64,000 nucleotides of DNA from contig NZ_OY726398.1 in NCBI RefSeq assembly GCF_963378105.1, positions 3,100,001 through 3,164,000 on the forward strand, given 5' to 3'. This DNA comes from Mycolicibacter sp. MU0102. Lineage in GTDB: Bacteria > Actinomycetota > Actinomycetes > Mycobacteriales > Mycobacteriaceae. The position numbers were made by a program, and so were the translations under genes. The notes below the pieces were generated by a model that worked only from the letters and a program-made list of their open reading frames with translations, made no database searches and had not been told where the DNA came from. Within the stretch, counting starts at the first letter, position 1. The number at the start of each line of letters is the position of its first letter. Shown piece after piece: positions 18,400 to 26,652 of this stretch.

Positions 18400-18858
18400 A
18401 TGACAAGGACTCGCAGCGCCGTAGTCGCACTGTGCGCCACGGGCAGCGCCGCCATAGTTTTCGGGCCGCCACCGCTGGCCCATGCCACCAACTACTACAG
18501 CTTCCAGTCCCCTTCCGGGAACATCGCCTGCGAGATGATCGGCGCGGATGACGGTACCGGCGCGGCGGTGTGCAAACTCAAAGAACACACCTGGTCAGCA
18601 CCGGCGGAGACGGGCGGCGACTGCGAATTCGCCGGGACCGACGTCAAACTCTTCCAGGGCCACCCGGCGTGCCTCGGCGTGTGGCCCAGCCAGATCTTCC
18701 TGCAGCAGCAGAACGGAGGCCTCCCGACGCTCGAATACGGGCAGACACACAGCGTCGGCGCGATCTCCTGCGGTAGCACCGATTCGGGGATGCGTTGCAC
18801 CGACACCAGCACCGGCCACTACTTCGACGTGTCGCTCGAGTCGTATCAGTTGGGCTAA
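18400..18858 (+). CDS. Secreted DUF6636-like protein
   Basis: This 152-residue exported protein has a signal peptide ending near PPLAHA, then FQSPSGNIACEMIG, the motif I associate with DUF6636 mycobacterial secreted proteins. Six cysteines in the mature region (IAC, AVC, GDC, PAC, ISC, RC) suggest three disulphides. Function is unknown. GGGGTA lies upstream of the ATG. It is the second gene of a small secreted-protein pair, and a third start with its own ribosome-binding site follows at 18881. Confidence 0.75.
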   Translation: MTRTRSAVVALCATGSAAIVFGPPPLAHATNYYSFQSPSGNIACEMIGADDGTGAAVCKLKEHTWSAPAETGGDCEFAGTDVKLFQGHPACLGVWPSQIFLQQQNGGLPTLEYGQTHSVGAISCGSTDSGMRCTDTSTGHYFDVSLESYQLG

Positions 18859-18880
18859 CCGCCCCTCAGGAGAAGTCACC

Positions 18881-18960
18881 GTGATTCGCGCACTGCTGCT
18901 TGCTGTTTCAATGAGTGACGGCACGCCGAACGTAAGTAGTTCAAGCCATACCGGCCAGAA
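18881..18960 (+). pseudogene. Truncated start of a lost secreted-protein gene
   Basis: CAGGAGA lies ahead of a GTG at 18881, which reads VIRALLLAVSMSDG, the start of a signal-peptide-like sequence. After about 15 residues the frame loses any secreted-protein character and runs antisense into the methyltransferase gene. A remnant of a third gene in the secreted-protein operon is the simplest reading. A very short real peptide cannot be excluded. Confidence 0.4.
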
Positions 18961-19770
18961 TCAGCACTTACGCGCAGTCAGCAGCAGATACTCCCAATCC
19001 ATCGAGCCGCCCCGCAGTGCGCGATCGGCCAGCGCCGCGATGTCGGCGTCCAGTGCGGCCACGCGATCGGGGGCTTCGGCGACCCCCCGGTAGGCGGCGA
19101 TGGTCGGCCCGTAGTTCGCCTTGAAGTATTCGCGAAACGCGGCGCCGTCGGCGAAGGCGGAGACCGTCAGCCCGCGGCGCTCGGTCGCAACATCGGTGAC
19201 CTGCTCGCCCAGCAGTGCACGCACATAGGGCTCGCTGCCCCATAACGGCGGCGCAGACACCCCGGCTGGCGGCGCAGGCACGTACGGCTTCATCGTGGCG
19301 AACAGCTGTCCGATGAAACCCTCTGGCGTCCAACTGATCACACCGATACGGCCACCGGGGCGGCAGACGCGGATAAGTTCGTCGGCAGCCGACTGGTGGT
19401 GCGGCGCGAACATCACGCCGATACAGGACATCACCACGTCGAACTCATCGTCGTCGAACGGCAACGCCTCGGCATTGGCCTCGCGCCAGTCCAGCAAGAA
19501 GCCCCGCTCGGCACTTTGCGCGCGTCCGCGGTGCAGCAATTGCGGGCACAGGTCGCTGGCCACGACGTGGGCCCCGGTGGACGCCGCAGGGATGGCCGCA
19601 TTGCCGGTTCCCGCAGCCACATCCAGCACCCGGTCCTGCGGCCCGATCCCACAGGCCGTCACGAGTACCGGCCCCAACGGTGTCACCACATCGGTGGCGA
19701 TCGCCGCGTAGTCGCCTAGCGCCCACAGCGCACGGTGCTTGGCCTCAATGTCGTTCACTACAGCGTTCAT
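18961..19770 (-). CDS. Class I SAM-dependent methyltransferase
   Basis: This is a 269-residue methyltransferase. ATG 19770 has GAGAGGGG upstream, and the reading frame before it is unrelated sequence. The Rossmann motif I is VLDVAAGTGNAAIPAA (residues about 45-60), motif II is HVVASDLCPQLL, and the post-motif region is AEALPFDDDEFDVVMSC, all typical of the Methyltransf_11 or UbiE-like group. The acceptor substrate is unknown. It is divergent from an HxlR-type regulator (19902) across a 131-bp intergenic region, so that regulator probably controls it. Confidence 0.88.
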   Translation of the reverse strand: MNAVVNDIEAKHRALWALGDYAAIATDVVTPLGPVLVTACGIGPQDRVLDVAAGTGNAAIPAASTGAHVVASDLCPQLLHRGRAQSAERGFLLDWREANAEALPFDDDEFDVVMSCIGVMFAPHHQSAADELIRVCRPGGRIGVISWTPEGFIGQLFATMKPYVPAPPAGVSAPPLWGSEPYVRALLGEQVTDVATERRGLTVSAFADGAAFREYFKANYGPTIAAYRGVAEAPDRVAALDADIAALADRALRGGSMDWEYLLLTARKC

Positions 19771-19901
19771 CCGTTCTGTCCCCTCTCGCACCCCGGTGAG
19801 CCCATCGTCGGTCCGGCCGGCGCAGGCATCCAGTTCCAGATCTGTACTGCGCAGGCCGGCTGCGAGACCATAGATTCGGGCGATCCACGAAAGGCACGCA
19901 G

Positions 19902-20576
19902 ATGGCGGGATACGACCAGTTCTGTCCCATGGCCAAGGCCATGGAGCTGCTCGACGAACGTTGGACATTGCTGGTGGTTCGGGAACTGCTGCTCGGCAGC
20001 ACCCACTTCAACGATCTGCGCCGCGGTGTGCCCAAGATGTCGCCGGCGCTGCTGTCCAAGCGACTCAAGTCACTCGCCCGCGCCGGTGTCATCGAGCGCA
20101 CCGAAATCGACGGCCGTGCAACGTATTCCCTTACCCGATGTGGGCAGGATCTGGCCGGTGCCGTGGAGGCGCTCACCGCGTGGGGGGTGCGCTGGATCAG
20201 CGATCTCGGCGACGCCGACCTCGACCCCCACCTGTTGTTCTGGGATATCCGCCGCACCATTCCGGTCGGTGACTGGCCGCGGTCGCGCACCACGCTGGAG
20301 TTCATTCTGGACGGAGTGGCGGCCAAGGCCTCCCGGTGGTGGCTGGTGGTCGCCAACGGTGAAGCCGAGGTGTGCGACTTCGACCCCGGTTACGAGGTAA
20401 CCGGGACTGTTGAGACCAGCCTGCGGGTCCTGACCCGGATCTGGCGTGGCGACGTCGGCTGGTCACACGCCATGCACGACGGCAGTGTCGCCTTGTCGGG
20501 GCCCACCGATGTGCGTCGAGCCATCCCCACCTGGCTCGGGCAGGGCAGAGCGGCCTCGGTCCCCCGGCCGGCTTGA
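19902..20576 (+). CDS. HxlR-family winged-helix regulator
   Basis: This is a 224-residue regulator. The N-terminal HxlR winged helix is clear: FCPMAKAMELLDERWTLLVV, then FNDLRRGVPKMSPALLSKRL and LARAGVIERTEIDGRATYSLT (residues about 7-80). The C-terminal half (WWLVVANGEAEVCDFDPGYE) resembles an SCP2-like lipid-binding domain, a fusion seen in actinobacteria. It may sense a hydrophobic ligand. It is divergent from the methyltransferase and convergent with the VOC gene, with an 8-bp gap. Confidence 0.85.
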   Translation: MAGYDQFCPMAKAMELLDERWTLLVVRELLLGSTHFNDLRRGVPKMSPALLSKRLKSLARAGVIERTEIDGRATYSLTRCGQDLAGAVEALTAWGVRWISDLGDADLDPHLLFWDIRRTIPVGDWPRSRTTLEFILDGVAAKASRWWLVVANGEAEVCDFDPGYEVTGTVETSLRVLTRIWRGDVGWSHAMHDGSVALSGPTDVRRAIPTWLGQGRAASVPRPA

Positions 20577-20584
20577 CTGATCGC

Positions 20585-20968
20585 TCAGGGCAGGTTGAGC
20601 TGCCAGGACACCCCGAATCGGTCGTTAACCCAGGCGAACGCGGTGGAGAAGCCGTAGTCACCGAGCGGCATCAAAGTGGCGCCGCCCTCCCCCAACTCGG
20701 CCACCAGCCGTTCGAGCTCCGCGCGGTCGGCGACGTCCACGAACAGCGAGCTCGACGGGGTGAAGTCGAAGCCGTGCTTAACCGCACTGTCGCTGACCAG
20801 CACTCGCAGCCCGGCCAGGTCGAGCTCGGCCAACATGATGCCGGTAGCCGGCTCGGGGTGCGGGGTCGACGACACCACCGAAGCACCCGGGAACGCGGCC
20901 AGGTACATCTCGATCGCGGCGGCGGCAGTCCCGCCCTGGAACATCAGAAACGGCCTGATCCGGGTCAC
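20585..20968 (-). CDS. VOC/PhnB-like glyoxalase-fold protein
   Basis: This 127-residue protein has the vicinal-oxygen-chelate fold of the PhnB/3-demethylubiquinone methyltransferase-like group. It includes the motifs IRPFLMFQGGTAAAAIEMYL, AELDLAGLRVLVSDS and a C-terminal WVNDRFGVSWQLN. GTG 20968 is used because the domain begins immediately after it; the 19 upstream in-frame residues lack family character. The reaction is unknown. It lies 31 bp downstream of the DUF732 gene on the same strand. Confidence 0.82.
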   Translation of the reverse strand: MTRIRPFLMFQGGTAAAAIEMYLAAFPGASVVSSTPHPEPATGIMLAELDLAGLRVLVSDSAVKHGFDFTPSSSLFVDVADRAELERLVAELGEGGATLMPLGDYGFSTAFAWVNDRFGVSWQLNLP

Positions 20969-20999
20969 GGCGCCCAGCCTAGATACTTCGGATGGCCGA

Positions 21000-21350
21000 T
21001 CAACACAGGTAGTGTTCGGCGGCATCGACCAGACGGCTGACGCTTCCGCGATCCAAGCCGTCGTGGCGGTTTACGCCCAACTTGCGTGCTGCCCTGCTGA
21101 CGACTTGAGCAGCCTCGCCACGCGACTGCGGGGTCGTCTTTCCGTCCGTCCCCTTGCGCAGGACGTGGCACGCTTCATAACCCAATTGCAGCGCCTGGTT
21201 ATCCCTTAACCGGACCCTCACCGTGCTGTGGACCTCGTTGAGGAAGCTGGTGGCGTCGGCGTGCGCGGTGCCAACTGCCAGCGAGGGCAGGGCCGAGAGA
21301 AGGACGGCTGCCAGCATGATCCGCGAGTACCTGGCTTTGATCTGGGCCAT
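21000..21350 (-). CDS. Secreted DUF732 protein
   Basis: This is a 116-residue small mycobacterial exported protein. ATG 21350 leads into a signal peptide (YSRIMLAAVLLSALPSLAVG) and a mature helical DUF732 domain with two cysteines, GYEACHVL and the terminal AEHYLC, likely disulphide-bonded. Function is unknown. An IS3 element begins at 21377, only 27 bp upstream of the start codon, so the native promoter has been removed or replaced by the element's end. Confidence 0.82.
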   Translation of the reverse strand: MAQIKARYSRIMLAAVLLSALPSLAVGTAHADATSFLNEVHSTVRVRLRDNQALQLGYEACHVLRKGTDGKTTPQSRGEAAQVVSRAARKLGVNRHDGLDRGSVSRLVDAAEHYLC

Positions 21351-21437
21351 GTGACGCTGGCCTGACCCCGATCGGTTGATCCATGGTTTATGAGAGTCTT
21401 GCGGCCCACGTTGTGGGCAGGAAGGCTCGACAAGATC

Positions 21438-21719
21438 ATGACGACGAGGAAACGGCACAGCCCCGAGCAGGTTGTGCGCAAGCTGATGGCCGCCGACAGG
21501 CTGCTGGCCGAGGGCAAGGACACCGCGGAGGTCTGCCGTGAACTCGGGGTCTCCGAGGCCACCTATCACCGGTGGCGCAACCAGTTCGGCGGGTTAAAAG
21601 CCGAGGACGCCAAGAAGCTCAAGGACCTCGAACGCGAGAACGCCACCCTCAAGCGCCTGTTGGCCGATGCCGAGTTGGAGAAGGACGCGCTGCGGGAGAT
21701 CGCCAAGGGAAACTTCTAG
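21438..21719 (+). CDS. IS3-family transposase OrfA
   Basis: This is a 93-residue OrfA. A helix-turn-helix (VVRKLMAADRLLAEGKDTAE, then VCRELGVSEATYHRWRNQFG) precedes a coiled coil (KLKDLERENATLKRLLADAE). Near the end a perfect -1 slippery heptamer G GGA AAC occurs in frame at 21707-21713, six bases before the stop region. Frameshifting there would yield an OrfAB protein of about 372 residues. ATG 21438 is used because the upstream codons lie in the terminal region of the element. Confidence 0.9.
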   Translation: MTTRKRHSPEQVVRKLMAADRLLAEGKDTAEVCRELGVSEATYHRWRNQFGGLKAEDAKKLKDLERENATLKRLLADAELEKDALREIAKGNF

Positions 21720-22555
21720 GCCCGGAACGCCGGCGGGCAGCCGTTCGTCACCTCCAGCGTGTGCTGGGGGTCAGCGAACGGTTCGCCTGCCGCGTCACCG
21801 GGCAACACCGCGCCACCCAACGCCACGAACCCACGTCGGCGACACCCGAGGATCCCGACGCCGCCCTGCGGGACTGGCTACGCGCCTACGCCAAGACCCA
21901 TCCCCGTCGTGGTTTCCGGCCGGCCTACCACGATGCCCGCGGCGAAGGCTGGATCGTCAATCACAAGAAGATCCAACGCCTGTGGCGCGAGGAAGGCCTG
22001 CGGGTCCCGCAGCGCCGCAAGCGCAAACGCCACGGCACCTCTACCGCCCCGCCAGCGGTCGTCGCGGATGCTCCCGACCGGGTGTGGGCCGTCGACTTCC
22101 AGTTCGACGTCACCACCGACGGGCGGCCGATCAAGATCGTGTCGATCATCGACGAACACACCCGCGAATGCCTCGGCGACATGGTCGAGCGCAGCATCAC
22201 CGGCGATCACCTGATCGGCGAGCTCGACCGTGCGGCCGCCGAACGCGGAACTTATCCCGCGGTGCTGCGCTGTGACAATGGACCTGAATTAGCCTGCGGC
22301 GCAATGGCTGATTGGGCCGACGGACAGGTCGGGCTGCACTTCATCCCGCCCGGCGAGCCTTGGCGCAACGGCTACGTCGAGTCGTTCAACTCCCGCATCC
22401 GCGACGAATGCCTCAACATCAACAGCTTCTGGTCGCTGGCCCAGGCCCGTGTCGTAATCGGCGACTGGAAGCACGAGTACAACCACCATCGGCGGCATTC
22501 ATCGCTGGGCTACCTACCGCCTGCCCGCTATGCTGCCGCCTGTACCCACCGATGA
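21713..22555 (+). CDS. IS3-family transposase OrfB, DDE integrase
   Basis: This is the catalytic portion, read in the -1 frame from the GGGAAAC site, about 280 codons. An HTH_21 domain (RRGFRPAYHDARGEGWIVNH) is followed by the integrase core. The acidic triad is D in VWAVDFQFD, D in LRCDNGPELAC and E in GYVESFNSRIRDE. The C-terminus HHRRHSSLGYLPPARYA is the family signature. No stop interrupts it. If made alone rather than as a fusion it has no obvious strong start. Confidence 0.9.
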   Translation, partial: LLGPERRRAAVRHLQRVLGVSERFACRVTGQHRATQRHEPTSATPEDPDAALRDWLRAYAKTHPRRGFRPAYHDARGEGWIVNHKKIQRLWREEGLRVPQRRKRKRHGTSTAPPAVVADAPDRVWAVDFQFDVTTDGRPIKIVSIIDEHTRECLGDMVERSITGDHLIGELDRAAAERGTYPAVLRCDNGPELACGAMADWADGQVGLHFIPPGEPWRNGYVESFNSRIRDECLNINSFWSLAQARVVIGDWKHEYNHHRRHSSLGYLPPARYAAACTHR

Positions 22556-22793
22556 ACGACTCTCGTTCGCCGTGGACCAGTTCACGGGGTCCGGCCAACG
22601 CCTTTCCCCGGCCTACCTCGCAAAAGTGAATGCCGAAACTGGTTCGTTCAGGATTTTCACATTCAGCATAAACGGGTGGCGACGGGCGTGGCCGCAAGAC
22701 TCGACGTTTATCGGCCGAGCGTTCCAAAAGCTTCAACTCCCGCGACGCCCCTGTCGTGGGATACGAGCCGGTCACTTGCCCCTTCGAAAGTAA

Positions 22794-23552
22794 CTAATCA
22801 GATGGCGGTGGCAGCTGCGCCTGCTCATGAAGGCAGCACGGGCACGTGTCGCTAAAGACGCCCTTGTTCGTGTGATAGCGCGTATGGGCGCTGCGTCGAC
22901 TAGACGGCATTGGACGACCCTTCCTCGCCGCTGACATCTTGGCGCGGGTCTCTTTGCTCGCGGTTCTCCCAAAATTTGGGTTTCCGGCGAGCTTGGCCTT
23001 CGCCTCCGCCGACATTGCGTGGCCGAAGCTGGGGTGGTCAGCACCAAACTTCCGGTAGTTCGGATTGTCAGGGCCGACGTTCGTGCCCTTACGTGCTGCT
23101 GACCACTTCGCCCGTTGCTCCGCAGAATGCTCCCGTTGATAGAACGGATTCTCCTCGCCGAAGCGGCTAGGAACCTTACGACCGGTCGATCGGATCCTCG
23201 CTGCCTCCCGCATCTCCGCGGTCCATTCCACTCCCGTCGGTCCAAGTCCACCAGCCGCAATATTCAGCAAAGGATGCCCCTCATGCCGAAGGAGGGCTAT
23301 CCAAGCGATCTCGGCCTCACCGAGCTCATCGAGGTCATCCGCCCAATCCAGCTGATCCACGATCACGCTGTCGCGATCCTGCTTACGCAACCAGTCGTAG
23401 AACGGGGTCTTCCTCCCGGCAGCGGCTTCCTTCAAATGCTGACAAAGCCGTACTTGCGCCCTTTTCGTCGTGAGGCCGACATAGCGGTACCGCGAATCCG
23501 ATCGCAGCCTGACCCCGTAGATCAGGCCTCCGCCCGGCGATCCGAGGGGCAC
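22794..23552 (-). CDS. Free-standing GIY-YIG homing endonuclease with NUMOD3 repeats
   Basis: This is a 252-residue endonuclease-like protein. The N-terminal GIY-YIG nuclease core shows LIYGVRLRSDSRYRYVGLTT with a following Arg-containing helix, the catalytic Glu in GEAEIAWIALL, and the closing LLNIAAGGLGPTG loop. Three NUMOD3-type DNA-binding repeats follow: HSAEQRAKWSAARKG, MSAEAKAKLAGNPNFG and ASKETRAKMSAARKG. The cysteine pair in DTCPCCLHEQ could bind metal. It starts at GTG 23552, 27 bp behind the nrdE stop and on the same strand. Its composition looks less GC-rich than nrdE. A selfish gene targeting the nrd region is inferred. Confidence 0.85.
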   Translation of the reverse strand: MPLGSPGGGLIYGVRLRSDSRYRYVGLTTKRAQVRLCQHLKEAAAGRKTPFYDWLRKQDRDSVIVDQLDWADDLDELGEAEIAWIALLRHEGHPLLNIAAGGLGPTGVEWTAEMREAARIRSTGRKVPSRFGEENPFYQREHSAEQRAKWSAARKGTNVGPDNPNYRKFGADHPSFGHAMSAEAKAKLAGNPNFGRTASKETRAKMSAARKGRPMPSSRRSAHTRYHTNKGVFSDTCPCCLHEQAQLPPPSD

Positions 23553-23579
23553 CGAGTCCCGGCCTTCAGCGACCAGCCG

Positions 23580-25751
23580 TCACAGCATGCAGCTGACGCA
23601 ATTTTCCACCTGCGTGCCTTCCAGCGCCATCTGCCGCAGGCGGATGTAGTACAACGTCTTGATTCCCTTGCGCCAGGCGTAGATCTGAGCCCTGTTCACG
23701 TCACGAGTGGTCGCGGTGTCCTTGAAGAACAGCGTCAGGCTCAACCCCTGGTCCACGTGCTGGGTGGCCGCGGCGTAGGTGTCGATGACCTTCTCGTAGC
23801 CGATCTCGTAGGCGTCCTGGTAGTACTCGAGGTTGTCGTTGGTCATGTACGGCGCCGGGTAGTAGACCCGCCCGATCTTGCCTTCCTTGCGGATCTCGAC
23901 CCTCGACACGATCGGGTGGATCGACGACGTCGAGTGGTTGATATAGGAGATCGACCCGGTCGGCGGAACGGCCTGCAGGTTCTGGTTGTAGATCCCGTGG
24001 GTCTGCACCGATTCCTTGAGCCGGCGCCAGTCGTCCTGGCCCGGGATCCGGATGCCCGCCTCGGCGAACAGCTCACGCACCCGCTCGGTCTTGGGCTCCC
24101 ACACCTGCTCGGTGTACTTGTCGAAGAACTCCCCGGAGGAGTACTTGGAGTCCTCGAAGCCTACGAATGACGTACCCCGTTCCAGGGCAAGGCGATTCGA
24201 TGCGCGCAGTGCGTGATACAGCACCGTGTAGAAGTAGATGTTGGTGAAGTCGATGCCCTCTTCGGAACCGTAGAAGATCCGCTCCCGGGCCAGGTACCCG
24301 TGCAGGTTCATCTGGCCCAGCCCGATGGCGTGCGACTGGTTGTTGCCCTGCTCGATCGACGGCACCGACCAGATGTGGGTCTGATCCGACACCGCGGTCA
24401 GCGCCCGAATGGCGACCTCGATGGTCTGGCCGAAGTCGGGTGAGTCCATTGCCTTGGCGATGTTGAGCGAGCCGAGGTTGCAGGAGATGTCCTTGCCCAC
24501 CTTGGAGTAGGACAGGTCGTCGTTGAACTCCGAGGCGGTGGAGACCTGCAGGATCTCCGAGCACAGGTTCGAGTGGGTGATCTTGCCTGCGATGGGATTG
24601 GCGCGATTGACCGTGTCTTCGAACATGACGTAGGGGTAGCCCGATTCGAACTGCAGCTCAGCCAACGTCTGGAAGAACTCGCGCGCCTTGATCTTGGTCT
24701 TGCGGATGGCCGCGTTGTCGACCATCTCGTAGTACTTCTCGCTGACGGAGATGTCGGCGAATGGGACCCCGTAGAACTTCTCGACGTCGTAGGGCGAGAA
24801 CAGGTACATGTCCTCGTTCTTCTTCGCCAGCTCGAAGGTGATGTCGGGGATCACCACGCCCAGGCTCAGCGTCTTGATCCGGATCTTCTCGTCGGCGTTC
24901 TCCCGCTTGGTGTCCAGGAAGCGGTAGATGTCGGGGTGGTGAGCGTGCAGGTACACCGCACCGGCACCCTGACGGGCGCCGAGCTGGTTGGCGTAGGAGA
25001 ACGAGTCCTCCAGCAGCTTCATGATCGGGATGACCCCGGAAGACTGGTTCTCGATGTTCTTGATCGGGGCGCCGTGCTCACGAATGTTGCTGAGCAGCAA
25101 CGCCACTCCCCCGCCACGCTTGGACAGCTGCAGGGCGGAGTTGATCGATCGGCCGATCGACTCCATGTTGTCTTCGATGCGCAGCAAAAAGCAGCTGACC
25201 GCCTCGCCGCGCTGCTTCTTGCCGGAGTTCAAAAACGTCGGGGTGGCGGGCTGGAAGCGGCCGTCGATGATCTCCTCGACGAGTTGCTCGGCCAGCTTGG
25301 TGTCACCGGCGGCCAGGGTCAGCGCCACCATGCACACCCGGTCCTCGAACCGCTCCAGGTAGCGCTTGCCGTCGAAGGTTTTCAGGGTGTAGGAGGTGTA
25401 GTACTTGAACGCACCCAGGAAGGTCGGGAACCGAAACTTCTTGGCATAGGCCCGATCCAGGAGCGACTTGACGAAGTTGCGCGAGTACTGGTCGAGCACC
25501 TCGCGCTCGTAGTACTCCTTCTGGATCAGGTAGTCGAGCTTCTCATCCTGATTGTGGAAGAACACCGTGTTCTGGTTGACGTGCTCCAAGAAGTACTGGC
25601 GAGCGGCCAGCACATCCATGTCGAACTGGATCTTGCCGTCGGCGTCGTACAGATTGAGCATCGCGTTGAGCGCGTGGAAGTCCAGCTCGCCCACCGGAGC
25701 GCTGCGGGTGGTTGCGGTTACCTGCTCTGCAGTTGCAGCGGTTGGTGGCAT
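23580..25751 (-). CDS. nrdE: Class Ib ribonucleoside-diphosphate reductase alpha subunit
   Basis: NrdE is the catalytic subunit that reduces ribonucleoside diphosphates. It is 723 residues and full length. The N-terminal RNR domain is followed by the 10-stranded barrel with the active-site cysteine in GEAVSCFLL, the radical-relay and barrel region NLCSEILQVST, the loop SCNLGSLNIAK, and PPTGSISYINHSTSSIHP. The C-terminal CVSCML supplies the cysteine pair reduced by NrdH. It overlaps nrdI by 34 bp, so nrdH-nrdI-nrdE is one operon. A homing endonuclease gene immediately follows. No intein or intron interrupts it. Confidence 0.97.
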   Translation of the reverse strand: MPPTAATAEQVTATTRSAPVGELDFHALNAMLNLYDADGKIQFDMDVLAARQYFLEHVNQNTVFFHNQDEKLDYLIQKEYYEREVLDQYSRNFVKSLLDRAYAKKFRFPTFLGAFKYYTSYTLKTFDGKRYLERFEDRVCMVALTLAAGDTKLAEQLVEEIIDGRFQPATPTFLNSGKKQRGEAVSCFLLRIEDNMESIGRSINSALQLSKRGGGVALLLSNIREHGAPIKNIENQSSGVIPIMKLLEDSFSYANQLGARQGAGAVYLHAHHPDIYRFLDTKRENADEKIRIKTLSLGVVIPDITFELAKKNEDMYLFSPYDVEKFYGVPFADISVSEKYYEMVDNAAIRKTKIKAREFFQTLAELQFESGYPYVMFEDTVNRANPIAGKITHSNLCSEILQVSTASEFNDDLSYSKVGKDISCNLGSLNIAKAMDSPDFGQTIEVAIRALTAVSDQTHIWSVPSIEQGNNQSHAIGLGQMNLHGYLARERIFYGSEEGIDFTNIYFYTVLYHALRASNRLALERGTSFVGFEDSKYSSGEFFDKYTEQVWEPKTERVRELFAEAGIRIPGQDDWRRLKESVQTHGIYNQNLQAVPPTGSISYINHSTSSIHPIVSRVEIRKEGKIGRVYYPAPYMTNDNLEYYQDAYEIGYEKVIDTYAAATQHVDQGLSLTLFFKDTATTRDVNRAQIYAWRKGIKTLYYIRLRQMALEGTQVENCVSCML

Positions 25752-26176
25752 GCCTCGTCCTTCCAGAAATCAGCCAAGCCCGCGCGGACGGCTTGTACGT
25801 CCTCGTCGGTTCCCATCAATTCGAATCGATACAGGTACGGCACCCCGCACTTGCGGGACACCACGTTGCCCGCGTAGCAGAACTCCGCACCGAAGTTGGT
25901 GTTGCCGGCCGCGATCACGCCGCGCAGCAGCCCCCGGTTGTGTTCGTTGTTCAAAAAAGCGATGACCTGCTTCGGCACGTAGCCGCCGTCATCCATATCG
26001 GGCTGCTGACGTCCGCCGCCGTAGGTCGGCAGGACCAATACATAAGGGTGGTCGACCTCGATGCGTCCGTGCAGCGGGATCCGGATGGCCGGCACTCCCA
26101 GCTTCTGCACGAAGCGGTGGGTGTTCTCCGACACCGAAGAGAAATACACCAGGCTGCATTCCGAATCCGCAGACAT
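25718..26176 (-). CDS. nrdI: Ribonucleotide reductase flavodoxin NrdI
   Basis: NrdI is a 152-residue FMN flavodoxin that supplies the oxidant for assembling the NrdF manganese cofactor. The phosphate-binding loop is VYFSSVSENTHRFV. Further motifs are PTYGGG and AAGNTNFGAEFCYAG, which are diagnostic of NrdI. It lies between nrdH and nrdE on the same strand; its 3' end overlaps nrdE by 34 bp, suggesting translational coupling. Confidence 0.96.
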   Translation of the reverse strand: MSADSECSLVYFSSVSENTHRFVQKLGVPAIRIPLHGRIEVDHPYVLVLPTYGGGRQQPDMDDGGYVPKQVIAFLNNEHNRGLLRGVIAAGNTNFGAEFCYAGNVVSRKCGVPYLYRFELMGTDEDVQAVRAGLADFWKDEACHQPLQLQSR

Positions 26177-26235
26177 GGCGCCCCCCCTTCAGCTCTCAGT
26201 CAGACTCCACCCGTACCCGACCCGACGACCGGCCT

Positions 26236-26475
26236 CTACGCGCTCAGCGCGGTCTGCGACAGCGCCTTGATGCGGTCCGGCCGGAAACCCGACCAGTGCT
26301 CGTCACCGGCGACCACGACCGGGGCCTGCAGGTAACCCAGCGCCATGACGTAGTCACGGGCGTCGGGGTCCAGCGAGATGTCGACCTTCTCGTAAGCGAT
26401 GCCCTCCCGGTCCAACGCCTTGTAGGTGGCGTTGCACTGCACGCACGCGGGCTTGGTGTAGACAGTGATGCTCAT
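26236..26475 (-). CDS. nrdH: Glutaredoxin-like NrdH redoxin
   Basis: NrdH is a 79-residue thioredoxin-fold protein that reduces the C-terminal cysteines of NrdE and is itself reduced by thioredoxin reductase. It starts at ATG 26475 (MSITVYTKPACVQCNATYKA) with the active site CVQC. LGYLQAPVVVAGDEHWSGFR follows, the NrdH signature. Eighteen in-frame residues upstream have no family character. It is first gene of the nrdHIE operon, with NrdR-box-like repeats about 180-225 bp upstream. Confidence 0.97.
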   Translation of the reverse strand: MSITVYTKPACVQCNATYKALDREGIAYEKVDISLDPDARDYVMALGYLQAPVVVAGDEHWSGFRPDRIKALSQTALSA

Positions 26476-26652
26476 GGCGGCAGGCTCCTCAGCGAATCGT
26501 CGACAAACAACGGATGACGGATCGGGCACTACGTTTCAACGGGCCGCCAGGACATTCCGTTCTCCAGCTCCGCAGCCGTGGCAGAGCACCCAATAGGTGC
26601 CGGTTGCCGCGGCCCGAATAACTGGAAGATCCCGGGCCTGTCGGTCCCCCGA

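Larger units (their letters stand above)
21377..22579 (+). mobile_element. IS3-family insertion sequence, second type
   Basis: The element is 1203 bp. The left end (TGATCCATGG, from 21377) and the right end read from the other strand (TGGTCCACGG, from 22579) match at 16 of 22 positions and share GAGAGTC inside. Both begin TG, as IS3 ends do. OrfA and OrfB are in -1 phase. No 3-4 bp target duplication is visible (GGT versus GTT), so flanks may have rearranged or the ends be off by a base. It is clearly different from the IS6110-like element at 66-1395. Confidence 0.8.

Noticed and set aside
21374..22582. Target duplication of the second IS3 element
   Set aside because: Flanking triplets are GGT and GTT, not identical, so no duplication can be claimed.
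24573..25877. Open frame opposite nrdE
   Set aside because: It is the reverse frame of a well-supported nrdE, without a domain or ribosome-binding site.
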